Of a stretch of 64,000 bases of DNA, positions 22,965-32,014 are shown piece by piece. Every line of letters begins with the position of its first letter. The first letter of the stretch is position 1. The notes under the pieces are model-generated. The model did not search any database. It worked only from the letters and a program-made list of their open reading frames with translations, and was not told the DNA's origin. A program made the position numbers and the translations under genes. Source of the DNA: CALZIK01 sp945787635 (lineage in GTDB: Bacteria; Acidobacteriota; Thermoanaerobaculia; Multivoradales; JAHEKO01). The DNA lies in NCBI GenBank assembly GCA_947259725.1, contig CAMYNM010000001.1, forward strand, positions 124,001-188,000, in the 5' to 3' direction.

Positions 22965-25958
22965 ATGACAGAACAGGAAGGCATTCGCCGCGCCGCCGAG
23001 GAACTGGTCGAGCTTCTCGGGCCGGCACAGGAGGAGATGCTCCACCGCCGGAAGATCTTCATCCAGCGGGCTCGGGCGACGGCACACGAGGCGCTCTTCT
23101 ATCTCGGCATGCTCTACCCCACCGGTCGAGACGACAAGGACCGAGCGGTGGTCGGGTACTGCGGCTTCGCGCTGAGGCAGGTAGCGAGCCTGTGGGGACG
23201 GGTCAAGCTCGCCGAGGGAAGCCTCGAGGCCACACTTCCTCTCCTGACCGCCGAGGCCGAGGGTGAGCCTACGCCTGCGGCGCGCCAGATCGAAAAGCTC
23301 GAGCCCGCGATCGAGGACTGGAAGGCGATCGGCGGCAAGCTCCACGAGCTTTTCCTCCCGGATCTCGAAGTGGAAGACGGAAGCGTTACCGAGGTCGAGG
23401 GCCCTACCCTCGACGACGCGCGTGAGATACGAAAGCGCTTCGAGAGTTTTCTCGATCGATCTCTGCCCGAATCGTTCTGGGAGCGCATCATCACCTATCG
23501 CTTTTTCGACGGGCTCCGTCTGGCCCGCAAACGCATGACCTTCCTGATAGCGACGGCTCTCGTCGGCTTGGTGGTCTGGAACGTCGAAGTCGTCAACAGC
23601 CTCCTGGTCGATCACCGGTTCGGCACGCTCCTGGTCGTGCTGTATCTCGGGGCGCCCAGCCTGTACTGGCTGGTCGGGATCTGGCGGCGGCGCAAGCGCG
23701 AGGCCATCCCCCACTGGGACGTGGGCGGCAGGCCCTTCAGGAGCCTGCGCCACCCCGCGCTCGAGCCGGACGAGCTCATGCGGCGCTGGCCCGAGCGGCT
23801 CAGCCAGACTCGAATCGCGGTTCCGGTCGCGACCGCGGAGGAGTTCGTCCAGGACGATCCAGGCTTCTGGAAACGGCTCTTGAACGACCTGCGCCCGCCC
23901 GAATCCGACGGTATGGTGCGGCTGACCCACAGCGGCGTTAACCACCGCCTCAAGTGGACTCTCATCGTCTGGGCCGTCGGTATCGCGGTCGTCTTCGCCT
24001 GGCCCCGAGCAACCTCGATGACCACGGTCTACTCGATCACCGCTCTCCTCATGGCCGTCGTCTGGGTGGCGCGAGCCCTCGACTTCTGGGAGTTCCTGGA
24101 GCCGCTACCGATCCGGCTCATCCTGCTCGGGTTCGCCCTGCTCGCTGGAGTCGGCCTGTGGTTCGGCCTCGAGCAGTACTTCGCGATTCTCTATCTCGCC
24201 GGCGCCTTCCTGTACTGGCGTTGGTACCGGCGAAACCCGCGGCGCACGACCCGCAAGCGCGTGGCCTGGGCGCTGGTGGCCTGCGCGGCACTCAACGTCT
24301 CGGGACTCATTACCCAGCAACGGGCCCACTGGGAGGCGGCAGGATACCGTCCCCCGCTGTTCGAACGCGCGCTCGTCTGGCTCGAAGACGAAGAGCCCTC
24401 CAAGGCGCTCGAGCGGACCGACGATTGGCCACTGGGTGATGACGAGGGCGAGCCGGTGGTGGTGATCGCCGCCTCCGGCGGCGGCTCGCGTGCCGCCTAC
24501 TACACCGGGCTGACTCTCGAGCGCCTGCACGAGACCAAGGAGCTCAGGCCGATCGCCAAGAACATTCAGGCCATCAGCAGCGTCTCCGGAGGCAGCCTCG
24601 CCAACGCCGCCTATGTGGTGCGCCGCTATCGCGCGGCACGAAGCGGCGGCAGCGCCGTGACCAGCACCGACGACCTGACCGAGGCGCTGCGGCAGGACTT
24701 CATCCGCTACACCCTGTGGGGTCTGCTGGCGCCCGGCCTGAATCGCGGTGACGGCATCGAGCAAGCGTGGCAAGGGTTCGAGCCACGGGTTCCCAAGGAC
24801 TATCTCCATTTCCATCGCTATCCGTGCGGAACGACTCCGGATCTGCCGATGCGGGACGACAACGTCGGTCTCGGCAACCTCTGCCTCGGGGATCTCGCCG
24901 ACGTCTGGCGCGCTCACCCAAAAAACGAACCGCCCCCCTTCCCCATGCCGTTGTTCAACACCACGTCTCTCGACGGCCACAACATCGTGGTGAGCCCGCT
25001 CGCCAAAGAGCTCTACACCAACCCGAGGCTCCATCGCCTCGCGGACGATCGTCCCGTTCTCCGGCGCCAAACCTGGGTGTTCGACCGTGACGGCATCTAT
25101 GGCCTCGAAGACGTTTTGCCCGACGATTACAACACTCACATCTCAGCCGCAGTGCGAGCATCGGCGAACTTCCCGTTCGGATTCCCCCTGGTGCGGGTGA
25201 GGAGCCACGAGAAGCTCTTCTTCAGCCCGCGCGCAAAGCCCCGGGACCCTCGAGTCCCAAAGCAGATCGACGTCACCGATGGAGGCGCCCTGAGCAATTC
25301 GGGCATGTTCTCGCTCTACAACCTGCTCATCAACCGGAGTGCTGCGCTCCGGGAACGCGGCGTGCTGCTGATCATCGTCGACGCGAGCAAAATGCCCAGT
25401 TACCCCGATTTCAAGAGGAAGAAGATGACCAATCTGGCCGGCGCGATCAGTGATCAGAGCCCGATCGGCCAGCAGCTCCACCGCCGAATGTACGACCTCC
25501 TCCAGGCCGTCTACGGCGACATGATCGCCGTCTCCAAGATCGACCTGACGCCCGAGGAGCCGAAGAACGTCCTCACGACCTGGGCACTGAGCAGCAAGTC
25601 GGTCAAGCTCCTGCGAAACGTGTTCAAGGAAAGATGGGCCGAAGAAGGCGCGACCCTGGCGCCCAAGTGGAGGCACCTCGTCGCCGCCAACCGCGATCGG
25701 CGAAAGGCCCGCACCGAGCTTGCAGCACTTCGTGAGCTTCCGCCGGCCGAGCGGGCCGGCCGGCTCGAGTCGCTTCTCTCCCGCGCTCTCGGTCCAGAGG
25801 CCTCCCGGACGCTCTCGCCGGTCGAACGGCGCATGCTCCAGGTTCTTCGCGACCGGTATCTGGCGCCGAGCAACGAGACCATCGACTCGCTGACGATCAC
25901 TGACGAGCAGAACCGCGCCTTGGCCCTCGTCAGCCACGACCGGCCGCCGCTCGATTAG
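22965..25958 (+). CDS. Polytopic membrane patatin-like phospholipase
   Basis: A 997-residue protein with a helical cytoplasmic N-terminus (about 1-180), about seven membrane helices between 190 and 470, and a C-terminal patatin lipase domain. Patatins cleave fatty acyl chains from phospholipids with a Ser-Asp dyad. The oxyanion motif ASGGGSRAA is near 503-511, nucleophile Ser541 is in SSVSGGS, and Asp772 is in DVTDGGALSNSG. The ATG at 22965 has only a weak AAGAG. The extra membrane region makes it much longer than free patatins such as CapV. No nucleotide cyclase is nearby, so the activating signal is unknown. It could act in membrane turnover or as an abortive effector. Confidence 0.85.
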   Translation: MTEQEGIRRAAEELVELLGPAQEEMLHRRKIFIQRARATAHEALFYLGMLYPTGRDDKDRAVVGYCGFALRQVASLWGRVKLAEGSLEATLPLLTAEAEGEPTPAARQIEKLEPAIEDWKAIGGKLHELFLPDLEVEDGSVTEVEGPTLDDAREIRKRFESFLDRSLPESFWERIITYRFFDGLRLARKRMTFLIATALVGLVVWNVEVVNSLLVDHRFGTLLVVLYLGAPSLYWLVGIWRRRKREAIPHWDVGGRPFRSLRHPALEPDELMRRWPERLSQTRIAVPVATAEEFVQDDPGFWKRLLNDLRPPESDGMVRLTHSGVNHRLKWTLIVWAVGIAVVFAWPRATSMTTVYSITALLMAVVWVARALDFWEFLEPLPIRLILLGFALLAGVGLWFGLEQYFAILYLAGAFLYWRWYRRNPRRTTRKRVAWALVACAALNVSGLITQQRAHWEAAGYRPPLFERALVWLEDEEPSKALERTDDWPLGDDEGEPVVVIAASGGGSRAAYYTGLTLERLHETKELRPIAKNIQAISSVSGGSLANAAYVVRRYRAARSGGSAVTSTDDLTEALRQDFIRYTLWGLLAPGLNRGDGIEQAWQGFEPRVPKDYLHFHRYPCGTTPDLPMRDDNVGLGNLCLGDLADVWRAHPKNEPPPFPMPLFNTTSLDGHNIVVSPLAKELYTNPRLHRLADDRPVLRRQTWVFDRDGIYGLEDVLPDDYNTHISAAVRASANFPFGFPLVRVRSHEKLFFSPRAKPRDPRVPKQIDVTDGGALSNSGMFSLYNLLINRSAALRERGVLLIIVDASKMPSYPDFKRKKMTNLAGAISDQSPIGQQLHRRMYDLLQAVYGDMIAVSKIDLTPEEPKNVLTTWALSSKSVKLLRNVFKERWAEEGATLAPKWRHLVAANRDRRKARTELAALRELPPAERAGRLESLLSRALGPEASRTLSPVERRMLQVLRDRYLAPSNETIDSLTITDEQNRALALVSHDRPPLD

Positions 25959-26162
25959 CGCTAGGATTGCCCACCGCGCGCGGCGCGCATATTGCTCATC
26001 GCACCGCGAGATCCTCGGTCGCTCTTCAAACCACCAGGCGGCCGCTTCGTCGCACGATCCGGCTACTTCGCATCAGTTCGCTTGACCTCGGCCCCGGTCA
26101 CTCCCATTCTGGATCCCGGCTCGAGGACGAGTCGTCGAACGAAATCCTAGGAGGAGGTTCCG
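25959..26162. other. Intergenic stretch upstream of the small ORF at 26163
   Basis: The gap between the patatin stop and the metallo-beta-lactamase-fold gene is 631 bases (25959-26589). Its first 204 bases show no gene, RNA or repeat that I can recognise; they end in an unusually strong ribosome site (AGGAGGAGG at about 26149-26157). The rest is covered by the small frame at 26163 and by about 100 bases of GC-rich, coding-poor DNA before 26590, including a GCCGGC-type palindrome near 26530. Confidence 0.4.
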
Positions 26163-26360
26163 ATGAGCATCGCGACACGCCGGTCGTTTCCACTGGCCGC
26201 CGCCAGCGTGGTGGGTGGGCTGGCACTCACTCTCCTCGGCGCGATCGACGCGCGCAGGATTTTCCACCTTGGCTACAACCGAGTTCGTTTCCTCGGAGCT
26301 CGACGAGTACGAAATGATCGCAAAAGAACAGCTCGAGCTGCCGTCGGGCACAGGTTGTGA
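26163..26360 (+). CDS. Small ORF with very strong ribosome site, possibly frameshifted
   Basis: The ATG at 26163 follows AGGAGGAGG at ideal spacing. It encodes a signal-anchor-like N-terminus (SFPLAAASVVGGLALTLLGAI) and then becomes Arg-rich, like out-of-frame DNA. The +1 frame from about 26270 instead reads a balanced sequence (SSELDEYEMIAKEQLELP, VIEKRSWANDYQSKERIW). A single frameshift near 26270 would join the two into a small exported protein of roughly 100 or more residues. So this is either a 65-residue membrane peptide or a broken or mis-sequenced gene. No family is recognised. Confidence 0.4.
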   Translation: MSIATRRSFPLAAASVVGGLALTLLGAIDARRIFHLGYNRVRFLGARRVRNDRKRTARAAVGHRL

Positions 26361-26589
26361 CGGTTGGGTCATCGAAAAAAGAAGCTGGGCAAACGACTAC
26401 CAGTCGAAGGAACGGATCTGGGTGTCCGCAAGGCGCCGTTCGTCTTCCGACGGCATCGAGACATCGGGGGGAACTTCTCACCCGGTGCGCTACAATGGTT
26501 CGGTTGAGCGACACACCCTCGCCCCGCCGGCTTGCCGGCCGGCGCGGGCTGGGCCAGCCGTTCCCGAAACAACTCAAAGGAGGCGAACG

Positions 26590-27912
26590 ATGGGAACCGC
26601 CTACATCACCGACCGCACCACCACCTTCTACAAGAACGCCGCCGGATCGAGCCGTCACGGCTACCTCATCTTCGGCGACGAGGTCGAGACTACCGGCAAC
26701 ACGACCAACAACCGCCGCCCGATCCGCTTTCGCAGTTACGACGGGTTCGTCGCGTCGAGTGATATCGGCCACGAGGCGCCGCTCGAGTTCTACAGCGTGG
26801 ACGTCGGTCAGGGTGACGCCACCTTCATCGTCACTCCGGGTCGCAAGAAGATCCTGATCGACGGCGGTTTGAACCACCGTGCCCTCGGGTTTCTCGTCTG
26901 GAGATACCGGCTCGACCAGCCCGCAAACTCGGTCGATATCGACCTCATGGTCCTGACTCACGCCGACGGCGACCACTTGAAAGGCCTGATACCGATTCTC
27001 GAGCATCCGCGGATCCACGTCGCCCGGATCGTCCACAACGGCATAGCGCTCTTCGACGGCGGCCGCGACACCCCCCTTGGCGACCTGGACCCGAGCGAGG
27101 AGTTCTTGACCACGCGGCACAGCAGCCTGGCCGAGCTCAGTGCGCTCAACCAACTGACCACGGACATGACCAACTGGCGTGACGCCGTGGCCCAGGAAGG
27201 CGCGCTGTACGAGGCCGTCGATACCGCGACAGCTGCGCTCGACGTCGGCGATCCGGCTATTGCAATCGACGTCCTCGGGCCCCACCGCGAAACCGACGGC
27301 ACGTACAAATGGCTCGGCAACTTGAGCAAACACAGCCACACCATTAACGGGCACTCGGTGGTCCTGCGCTTGACCCACGACAACTTCTCGATTCTTCTGT
27401 CGGGAGACCTCAACCCCGAGGGCAGCGAGCATCTCCTGGCGGTACCGGACCTGGTGGCCAAGATGGACGCCCACGTTTTCAAGACACCTCACCACGGCTC
27501 TCACTTCTTCGACCTGGACCTTCTCGAAGCGATTCGGCCGCAGGTCTCGACCATCTCCTCAGGCGACGTGCCTGACTACGGCCACCCCCGAGCCGTCTTT
27601 CTGGGAGCCCTGGGCTTGGCCTCGCGTTCGACTGCGCCGCTCATCTTCTCGACCGAGGTCGCCGCAACATTCGTCGGCGACGGCGAGACCGCCGATCCCG
27701 ATGACGGCACGGAGATCGACGGCCTGGACTTCACCACCATCGTCGGCAACAAAACCGCCCGCAAGCGCTTCAAGCTCATGCTGCCCGGGATCATCAACAT
27801 CCGCACGGACGGCGAAGACCTCTACGCTCACCGCAGGGTCAACGCCTCCTACCAATGGGAATCCTACGGCCCGGTCGCCCCCGCCCCCCGGCCAACGGTG
27901 TTCGGGCCCTAG
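26590..27912 (+). CDS. SH3-like domain plus ComEC-type metallo-beta-lactamase-fold hydrolase
   Basis: A 440-residue soluble protein. Residues 1-60 look like a bacterial SH3-type module (YITDRTTTFYKNAAG). The rest is a ComEC/Rec2-like beta-lactamase fold: YSVDVGQGDATFIV (near 68-81), KILIDGG, THADGDH (123-129; metal ligands H124, D126, D128, H129), ILLSGDLNPEG and FKTPHHGSH. ComEC-type domains are predicted or shown nucleases acting on DNA during uptake, but here no membrane channel is attached, so it is a stand-alone hydrolase. AAAGGAGG precedes the ATG at 26590. It lies downstream of the patatin gene on the same strand and converges with the double-hydrolase gene. Confidence 0.83.
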   Translation: MGTAYITDRTTTFYKNAAGSSRHGYLIFGDEVETTGNTTNNRRPIRFRSYDGFVASSDIGHEAPLEFYSVDVGQGDATFIVTPGRKKILIDGGLNHRALGFLVWRYRLDQPANSVDIDLMVLTHADGDHLKGLIPILEHPRIHVARIVHNGIALFDGGRDTPLGDLDPSEEFLTTRHSSLAELSALNQLTTDMTNWRDAVAQEGALYEAVDTATAALDVGDPAIAIDVLGPHRETDGTYKWLGNLSKHSHTINGHSVVLRLTHDNFSILLSGDLNPEGSEHLLAVPDLVAKMDAHVFKTPHHGSHFFDLDLLEAIRPQVSTISSGDVPDYGHPRAVFLGALGLASRSTAPLIFSTEVAATFVGDGETADPDDGTEIDGLDFTTIVGNKTARKRFKLMLPGIINIRTDGEDLYAHRRVNASYQWESYGPVAPAPRPTVFGP

Positions 27913-27940
27913 TTGAGCGGCGAGAGGCGCGCGGCCCCCT

Positions 27941-30040
27941 CTACACCCTTTTCAAAAGCCAAACCACCGCGAACACCCACAGAACCAGAACCGCCGGCCC
28001 CCAGGCTTCTACGGGTGGAATGGTCGCGGCGGCGACGCCGGGAAAGAGCCGCCCCGCAACCCATACCACCGCGCCGCTCCCGATCGCGAGCGCGACCGGA
28101 AACGCCGCAAAGCTTCTGAGCTGCCAGAGCTTTCGCTTGTAGGCCCGCTGGCGCCAGGCGAGAACGAGATACGCTGCCAGAATCACCGCCCCTACCCCAC
28201 CCAGCACCCACGGGTTCGTCACCACCGCCGCCCCAAGCCTTACGGCCTTCGGCCACACCCACAAGATCCCGGCCGGCGCCAGAACCAGAAGCAGTAGAAC
28301 GATAGTCACCCACAGCAGCACGTTGCCCCATCCCAGAAACGCCGCGAGCCCCGCGTGCCTCTCCTTCCACTGCTCCTTGGGCACCTCGGGCGCCCCATCG
28401 ATCCTGTCCAAAACGAAGTCCGCGATCCCGTCCCAGAGCGGCTCCTCCTTGCCCGCACCGTGCCCACCCTTGACGTAGCGAACCGTGTGGACGTCCGGGT
28501 GCTCCACCTGGGTAAAGCCGGCGTGCCCCGCCCCACCCAGGTCCTGGAGGTTGTAGAGCCCCAGAAAGCGCGGAAACGACGCCACCACCCAGTCGCCCGT
28601 CGCCGTCATGTTCAAGACCTTCTTGACCTGCCTTTTCGGCTCTCCCTGCTCTCCACCACGGTTCGCGCTCCCCACCACAGCAGGCTCGCCGGTATCCTTC
28701 TTCGTCCCGATGAGCTTCGCCCAGTCGTACTCCTCCCGCACGATGCTCCCGGCAAAGACCACGTTGTCGAACCGGCAAAGCTCGTAGGTCTCGAGCGCCT
28801 TGGCGACAACGTAGGTGCCGTGGCTGTGGCCGATGTAGCTGAAGCGGGCGTTCGGATAGAGCGAGCGCATCTTCAAGTAGCGCTCCATGAGCCATCCCAC
28901 CTTCTTCCATCGCGCCCCGGGCAGAAGAAACGGCCCCATGCCGAAGTAGCCGTAGCTGTCGACCATTTTCTCGATCCGTTCAGGCCTTTCGCGCACCTTG
29001 TTGCGCTCCCAGATCCGCCGAGCGACCTTGTCAGTCCAGTGCCCGTCGTCGCGAATGCCGTGGACGACGAAGATCACGTGCTCAACGGCTTCTCTGCGGG
29101 CAAGCTCGTCAGCGTCGGGCACCTCGAGCTCCCACGGGCGGACCTCCTCCTCTTCGATCGCCTCGACCGATCCGAGAAGAGCGAGCACGAAACGTCCCCG
29201 CCGATGTTCCCGCGCCTCGGCGTCCGACTCGGCCTTGGCCCTCTCCTCTTCCGACAGGCCCTCGCCGACCCCGCGCCGCTCCATGAAGAGAATCTCGAGG
29301 TGGCTCGTCCTCGCGACATCGAGATAGCGAAACCGGCTTCCGGTCACGAGATCCAGGCTGTCTTCAGGCCCCACGATGTCGTCGATCGAGCCCAAAAGCT
29401 GGACCACGAGCGGAAGCCGTGCCGCCTCACCTCGGTCGGCCTTCTGTTGCTCCTCGAGCCACTCGAGCCGCATGCGAGTCAGAAACGCCGAGCCCCGCAG
29501 CACCGTGTACATGATGGCCTCGAAGCCGAGGAGCCTGAGCGTGCCCGCCAGTAGGAGCGCGACGACCGTCTTGAGAACGGTCAGGACCTTCATGTGATGG
29601 TTGATGCCGACGCCACCGTTGATCGCCGCCAGCATCACGAAGCGTCTGCACACCCCCGCGGCTGCCCACTCGGCCTGCTCCCGGCGACCTCGCAGGAGCA
29701 TCGCCCGCCCGTAGACCCCGCCCATGCTGTGGCCGACGATCCGGAGCGCCCGGTACCGGCCCGCCGCCCAGATAGCGCTCAGGTCGTGACACAGGTCCTC
29801 GACCACCCGCTTTCCGTCCGCCGGCAGAAACGGCAACTGAAAGGGCATCTTCGGCACCCACACCTCGGCCTCGGGCAGGTGCTCCTTCACGGCCGCCACG
29901 ACCTCGTCGATCCTCTGGTACCCGTTCAGGATACCGTGCAGCACCACCACCAGCTCGGGCATTGTCGTCGGCGGAAGCTTGCCGTTTTCGAGCGCGATCG
30001 TCGAAACGCCCGGTTTGGTCACCAGCCTCAGGTCGCTCAT
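27941..30040 (-). CDS. Tandem alpha/beta-hydrolase protein with C-terminal membrane domain
   Basis: A 699-residue protein with two alpha/beta-hydrolase units. The first has VVVLHGILNG (near 31-40) and nucleophile S105 in VGHSMGG; the second has IFVVHGIRDDG (near 323-333) and S406 in YIGHSHGTYV. A Glu-rich helical linker (about 255-315) separates them. The C-terminus (about 575-699) holds four hydrophobic helices, so the enzyme is likely membrane-anchored with the hydrolases on one side. GPI-inositol-deacylase- and lipase-like proteins are distant analogues; the substrate is probably a lipid or ester. GGGAGG precedes the ATG. Both nucleophile elbows are intact. Confidence 0.8.
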   Translation of the reverse strand: MSDLRLVTKPGVSTIALENGKLPPTTMPELVVVLHGILNGYQRIDEVVAAVKEHLPEAEVWVPKMPFQLPFLPADGKRVVEDLCHDLSAIWAAGRYRALRIVGHSMGGVYGRAMLLRGRREQAEWAAAGVCRRFVMLAAINGGVGINHHMKVLTVLKTVVALLLAGTLRLLGFEAIMYTVLRGSAFLTRMRLEWLEEQQKADRGEAARLPLVVQLLGSIDDIVGPEDSLDLVTGSRFRYLDVARTSHLEILFMERRGVGEGLSEEERAKAESDAEAREHRRGRFVLALLGSVEAIEEEEVRPWELEVPDADELARREAVEHVIFVVHGIRDDGHWTDKVARRIWERNKVRERPERIEKMVDSYGYFGMGPFLLPGARWKKVGWLMERYLKMRSLYPNARFSYIGHSHGTYVVAKALETYELCRFDNVVFAGSIVREEYDWAKLIGTKKDTGEPAVVGSANRGGEQGEPKRQVKKVLNMTATGDWVVASFPRFLGLYNLQDLGGAGHAGFTQVEHPDVHTVRYVKGGHGAGKEEPLWDGIADFVLDRIDGAPEVPKEQWKERHAGLAAFLGWGNVLLWVTIVLLLLVLAPAGILWVWPKAVRLGAAVVTNPWVLGGVGAVILAAYLVLAWRQRAYKRKLWQLRSFAAFPVALAIGSGAVVWVAGRLFPGVAAATIPPVEAWGPAVLVLWVFAVVWLLKRV

Positions 30041-30107
30041 GGGGTTCCCCTCCCTGATTGTCGGTTGCTGACCTGAAGTCTACAGGAGGGGTCCAGCGGA
30101 GCCCGGG

Positions 30108-30923
30108 CTAGAACCCCATGATCCGGTCCAGGTGCCCTCCCGGTACCACGCGGTAGCCCTTGCCTTCGGGAACGAGATGGAAGGGCATCGCGATGTCCCA
30201 GTACAGCCCCACCAGAAACTTCTCGGCGCCCTTGGCCGGCGAACGGCCGAACTCCCCTCCCTCCAGCCGTACCAGCTCATCCTGTCCGATCTCGACCACC
30301 GGCATCTCGAGCGCAAGGTAGTAGTACTGGTCCTCGTAGGGCGGCTCGTAGCCGGAGTCGTAGAGCGAAACGGGATCGGTGCCTTTCGGCACGAGCCCAC
30401 GTAACTTCTTGAGGTCGTGCTCGAGTAGCGCGATGAGATAGCGACGAACGACCGCCTCCGGGTCGTTCTTCTGAACCTGGCGCCCCTCGGCGTTTCGCCT
30501 CATCGCGCTCCACCAGCGCAGGTCGACCTTCCAACCGGCGTGAGTCTTCACCGTCGTAACTACCATGGGCACGCCACGGTAGGCCAGGCTGAAGCGGATC
30601 GAAGCCCCTTGTGGAAGAACTGCTTCGACCGACTCGCCCAGATCCTCGTACCCCGGAGCCAGATCGATCTCCAACCCCCGAATGTCGTCTCGCACCGCGG
30701 TCTTCGCCGCCTCCCCGAGCGCCTGCTTGCCGATGAAGCCCTCGAGCCCGGCTTCAGACGTCACGTGCTCCGAGGCTCCGGCTTCATCGTTCTGGTAGAT
30801 GCCGACGAGAAACGCGCGCGCGACGCGCTCGGCGTCGTCAACCTCAGCCGCCGCCAGCTGACCCGGTACGCTCGAGAGCACCAGAGCGATTGCGAGAGAA
30901 CAGGTTCGCGTCATCCGTATCAT
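30108..30923 (-). CDS. Hypothetical exported protein
   Basis: Encodes 271 residues with a signal peptide (SLAIALVLSSVPGQLAAAE, cleavage near residue 26). The mature part has two similar helix-strand units: ERVARAFLVGIYQNDEAGASEHV and EAVVRRYLIALLEHDLKKLRGLV, each followed by beta-rich sequence. This suggests a duplicated NTF2-like or cone-shaped fold, which is inference. No catalytic motif is visible. AAGGAGGGG precedes the ATG. It is upstream of the tandem hydrolase gene on the same strand (67 bases apart), so co-transcription is likely. Confidence 0.7.
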   Translation of the reverse strand: MIRMTRTCSLAIALVLSSVPGQLAAAEVDDAERVARAFLVGIYQNDEAGASEHVTSEAGLEGFIGKQALGEAAKTAVRDDIRGLEIDLAPGYEDLGESVEAVLPQGASIRFSLAYRGVPMVVTTVKTHAGWKVDLRWWSAMRRNAEGRQVQKNDPEAVVRRYLIALLEHDLKKLRGLVPKGTDPVSLYDSGYEPPYEDQYYYLALEMPVVEIGQDELVRLEGGEFGRSPAKGAEKFLVGLYWDIAMPFHLVPEGKGYRVVPGGHLDRIMGF

Positions 30924-31225
30924 CGTTATCCCCTCCTTGGTCTGGCCAAAAGCTCTCTTTGCCCTGCAGAAGCTACCGACCGCCGGCTCCGGTCGCAGTG
31001 GAGCGAGTAACGGGGGTTACGCCGAGTCGGACCCGAGGAGCCGTCAGGTGCCACCGACTTCGCAGGAGGTAGCTCTTAGCAGACCGGGGAATCGGTAGGG
31101 CCCGGCGGTCGAGACGGTTCCTCGAAGACTGGCCCCTCTTGATCGACAGCACCTTGGCCGGGTCAGGCTCTGATCCAGCCGGCTTCGCCAAACCAGGGCG
31201 TCCAGTCGCCTTCTCGGGACTCGAC
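30924..31225. other. Intergenic region without recognised gene; potential RNA structure
   Basis: These 302 bases separate the exported-protein start from the radC stop. I see no credible coding frame or tRNA. Several short inverted repeats are clustered: GTAAC-GGGG-GTTAC at 31007-31020 and GACCG-N7-CGGTC at about 30978-30994. On the minus strand they would lie in a long 5' leader of the exported-protein gene. I could not match the region to a known riboswitch. Confidence 0.35.
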
Positions 31226-31906
31226 CTACCAGCCGCCCCTTGCCTTCAACGAGACCCAGCGCTCACCTCCGCCCAGGATCAGGTGATCCAGAAGCTCAAT
31301 GCCGACGACTCGCCCGGCCTCCGCCAAACGACGAGTGAACGCCAGATCTTCGGCACTCGGCGACGGATCGCCACTCGGGTGGGTATGGAAGATCACCAGC
31401 CGCGCCGCGTCGGCGAGCAGGGCCTTCTTGAGCAATTGCCGCGGCGAGACCGCCGCCCGCTGCAGGGTGCCCCGAAAGACCTCTGCCTCGCCCACCAGGC
31501 GGTTCTTGGCGTCCAGAAACAACGCTCCCAGGATTTCCTGGCCCTGGCGGGCATACCGGAGTCGCAGATAGCGCGCGACGCAATCCGGCCGGTTGAGCAG
31601 GTCCTGCTCGGGCAGTTCGCTTCTGGCCAGTCTCCGTCCCAGCTCCACCGCGGCCAGCAGCGCCGCACTCTTGGCCGGACCGATTCCCGGTCGCCGCAGC
31701 CGATCCGGATCGATTCCGACCAACCCGGCGAGGCCGGATCGCTCCCGAAGGAGATCGCGCGCCATATCCAGAGCCGAACGGCCGGCGCCTCCGGTTCGGA
31801 GCAGAATCGCCAGAAGCTCGCTGTCCGCCAGCGCCCCTCCACCGTTGGCCAGCAGGCGCTCCCGGGGCCGCTCGGATGTGTCGAGGTCGCAGATCAGGCC
31901 GGGCAT
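31226..31906 (-). CDS. radC: RadC/JAB-domain protein
   Basis: A 226-residue RadC-family protein: an N-terminal helix-hairpin-helix part (about 20-90, GIGPAKSAALLAA) and a C-terminal JAB/MPN domain with metal ligands H174, H176 and D187 in FHTHPSGDPSPSAED. RadC proteins were once linked to recombination repair; their true activity is unsettled, and relatives occur with mobile and defence loci. The ATG at 31906 begins the usual N-terminal region, though no Shine-Dalgarno sequence is obvious. The frame is open upstream but overlaps a hairpin repeat and the SDR gene, so a longer start is unlikely. Confidence 0.87.
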   Translation of the reverse strand: MPGLICDLDTSERPRERLLANGGGALADSELLAILLRTGGAGRSALDMARDLLRERSGLAGLVGIDPDRLRRPGIGPAKSAALLAAVELGRRLARSELPEQDLLNRPDCVARYLRLRYARQGQEILGALFLDAKNRLVGEAEVFRGTLQRAAVSPRQLLKKALLADAARLVIFHTHPSGDPSPSAEDLAFTRRLAEAGRVVGIELLDHLILGGGERWVSLKARGGW

Positions 31907-32014
31907 ACAGAGGATAGAGACGCCCCCGACTTCGCTCTTCTGGCGTTGGCGGGGCAGAAGCGGAGGTCGCTCGACACGGCGATCGACCGCTACAAGACCC
32001 GTGGAAGAACCAGT

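Noticed and set aside
22965..25958. CBASS (CapV-type) effector
   Set aside because: No CD-NTase or ancillary cap genes are adjacent, and the architecture differs by its membrane domain.
30924..31225. tRNA gene
   Set aside because: No T-loop GTTCGA-type motif with a matching acceptor stem was found, despite several hairpins.
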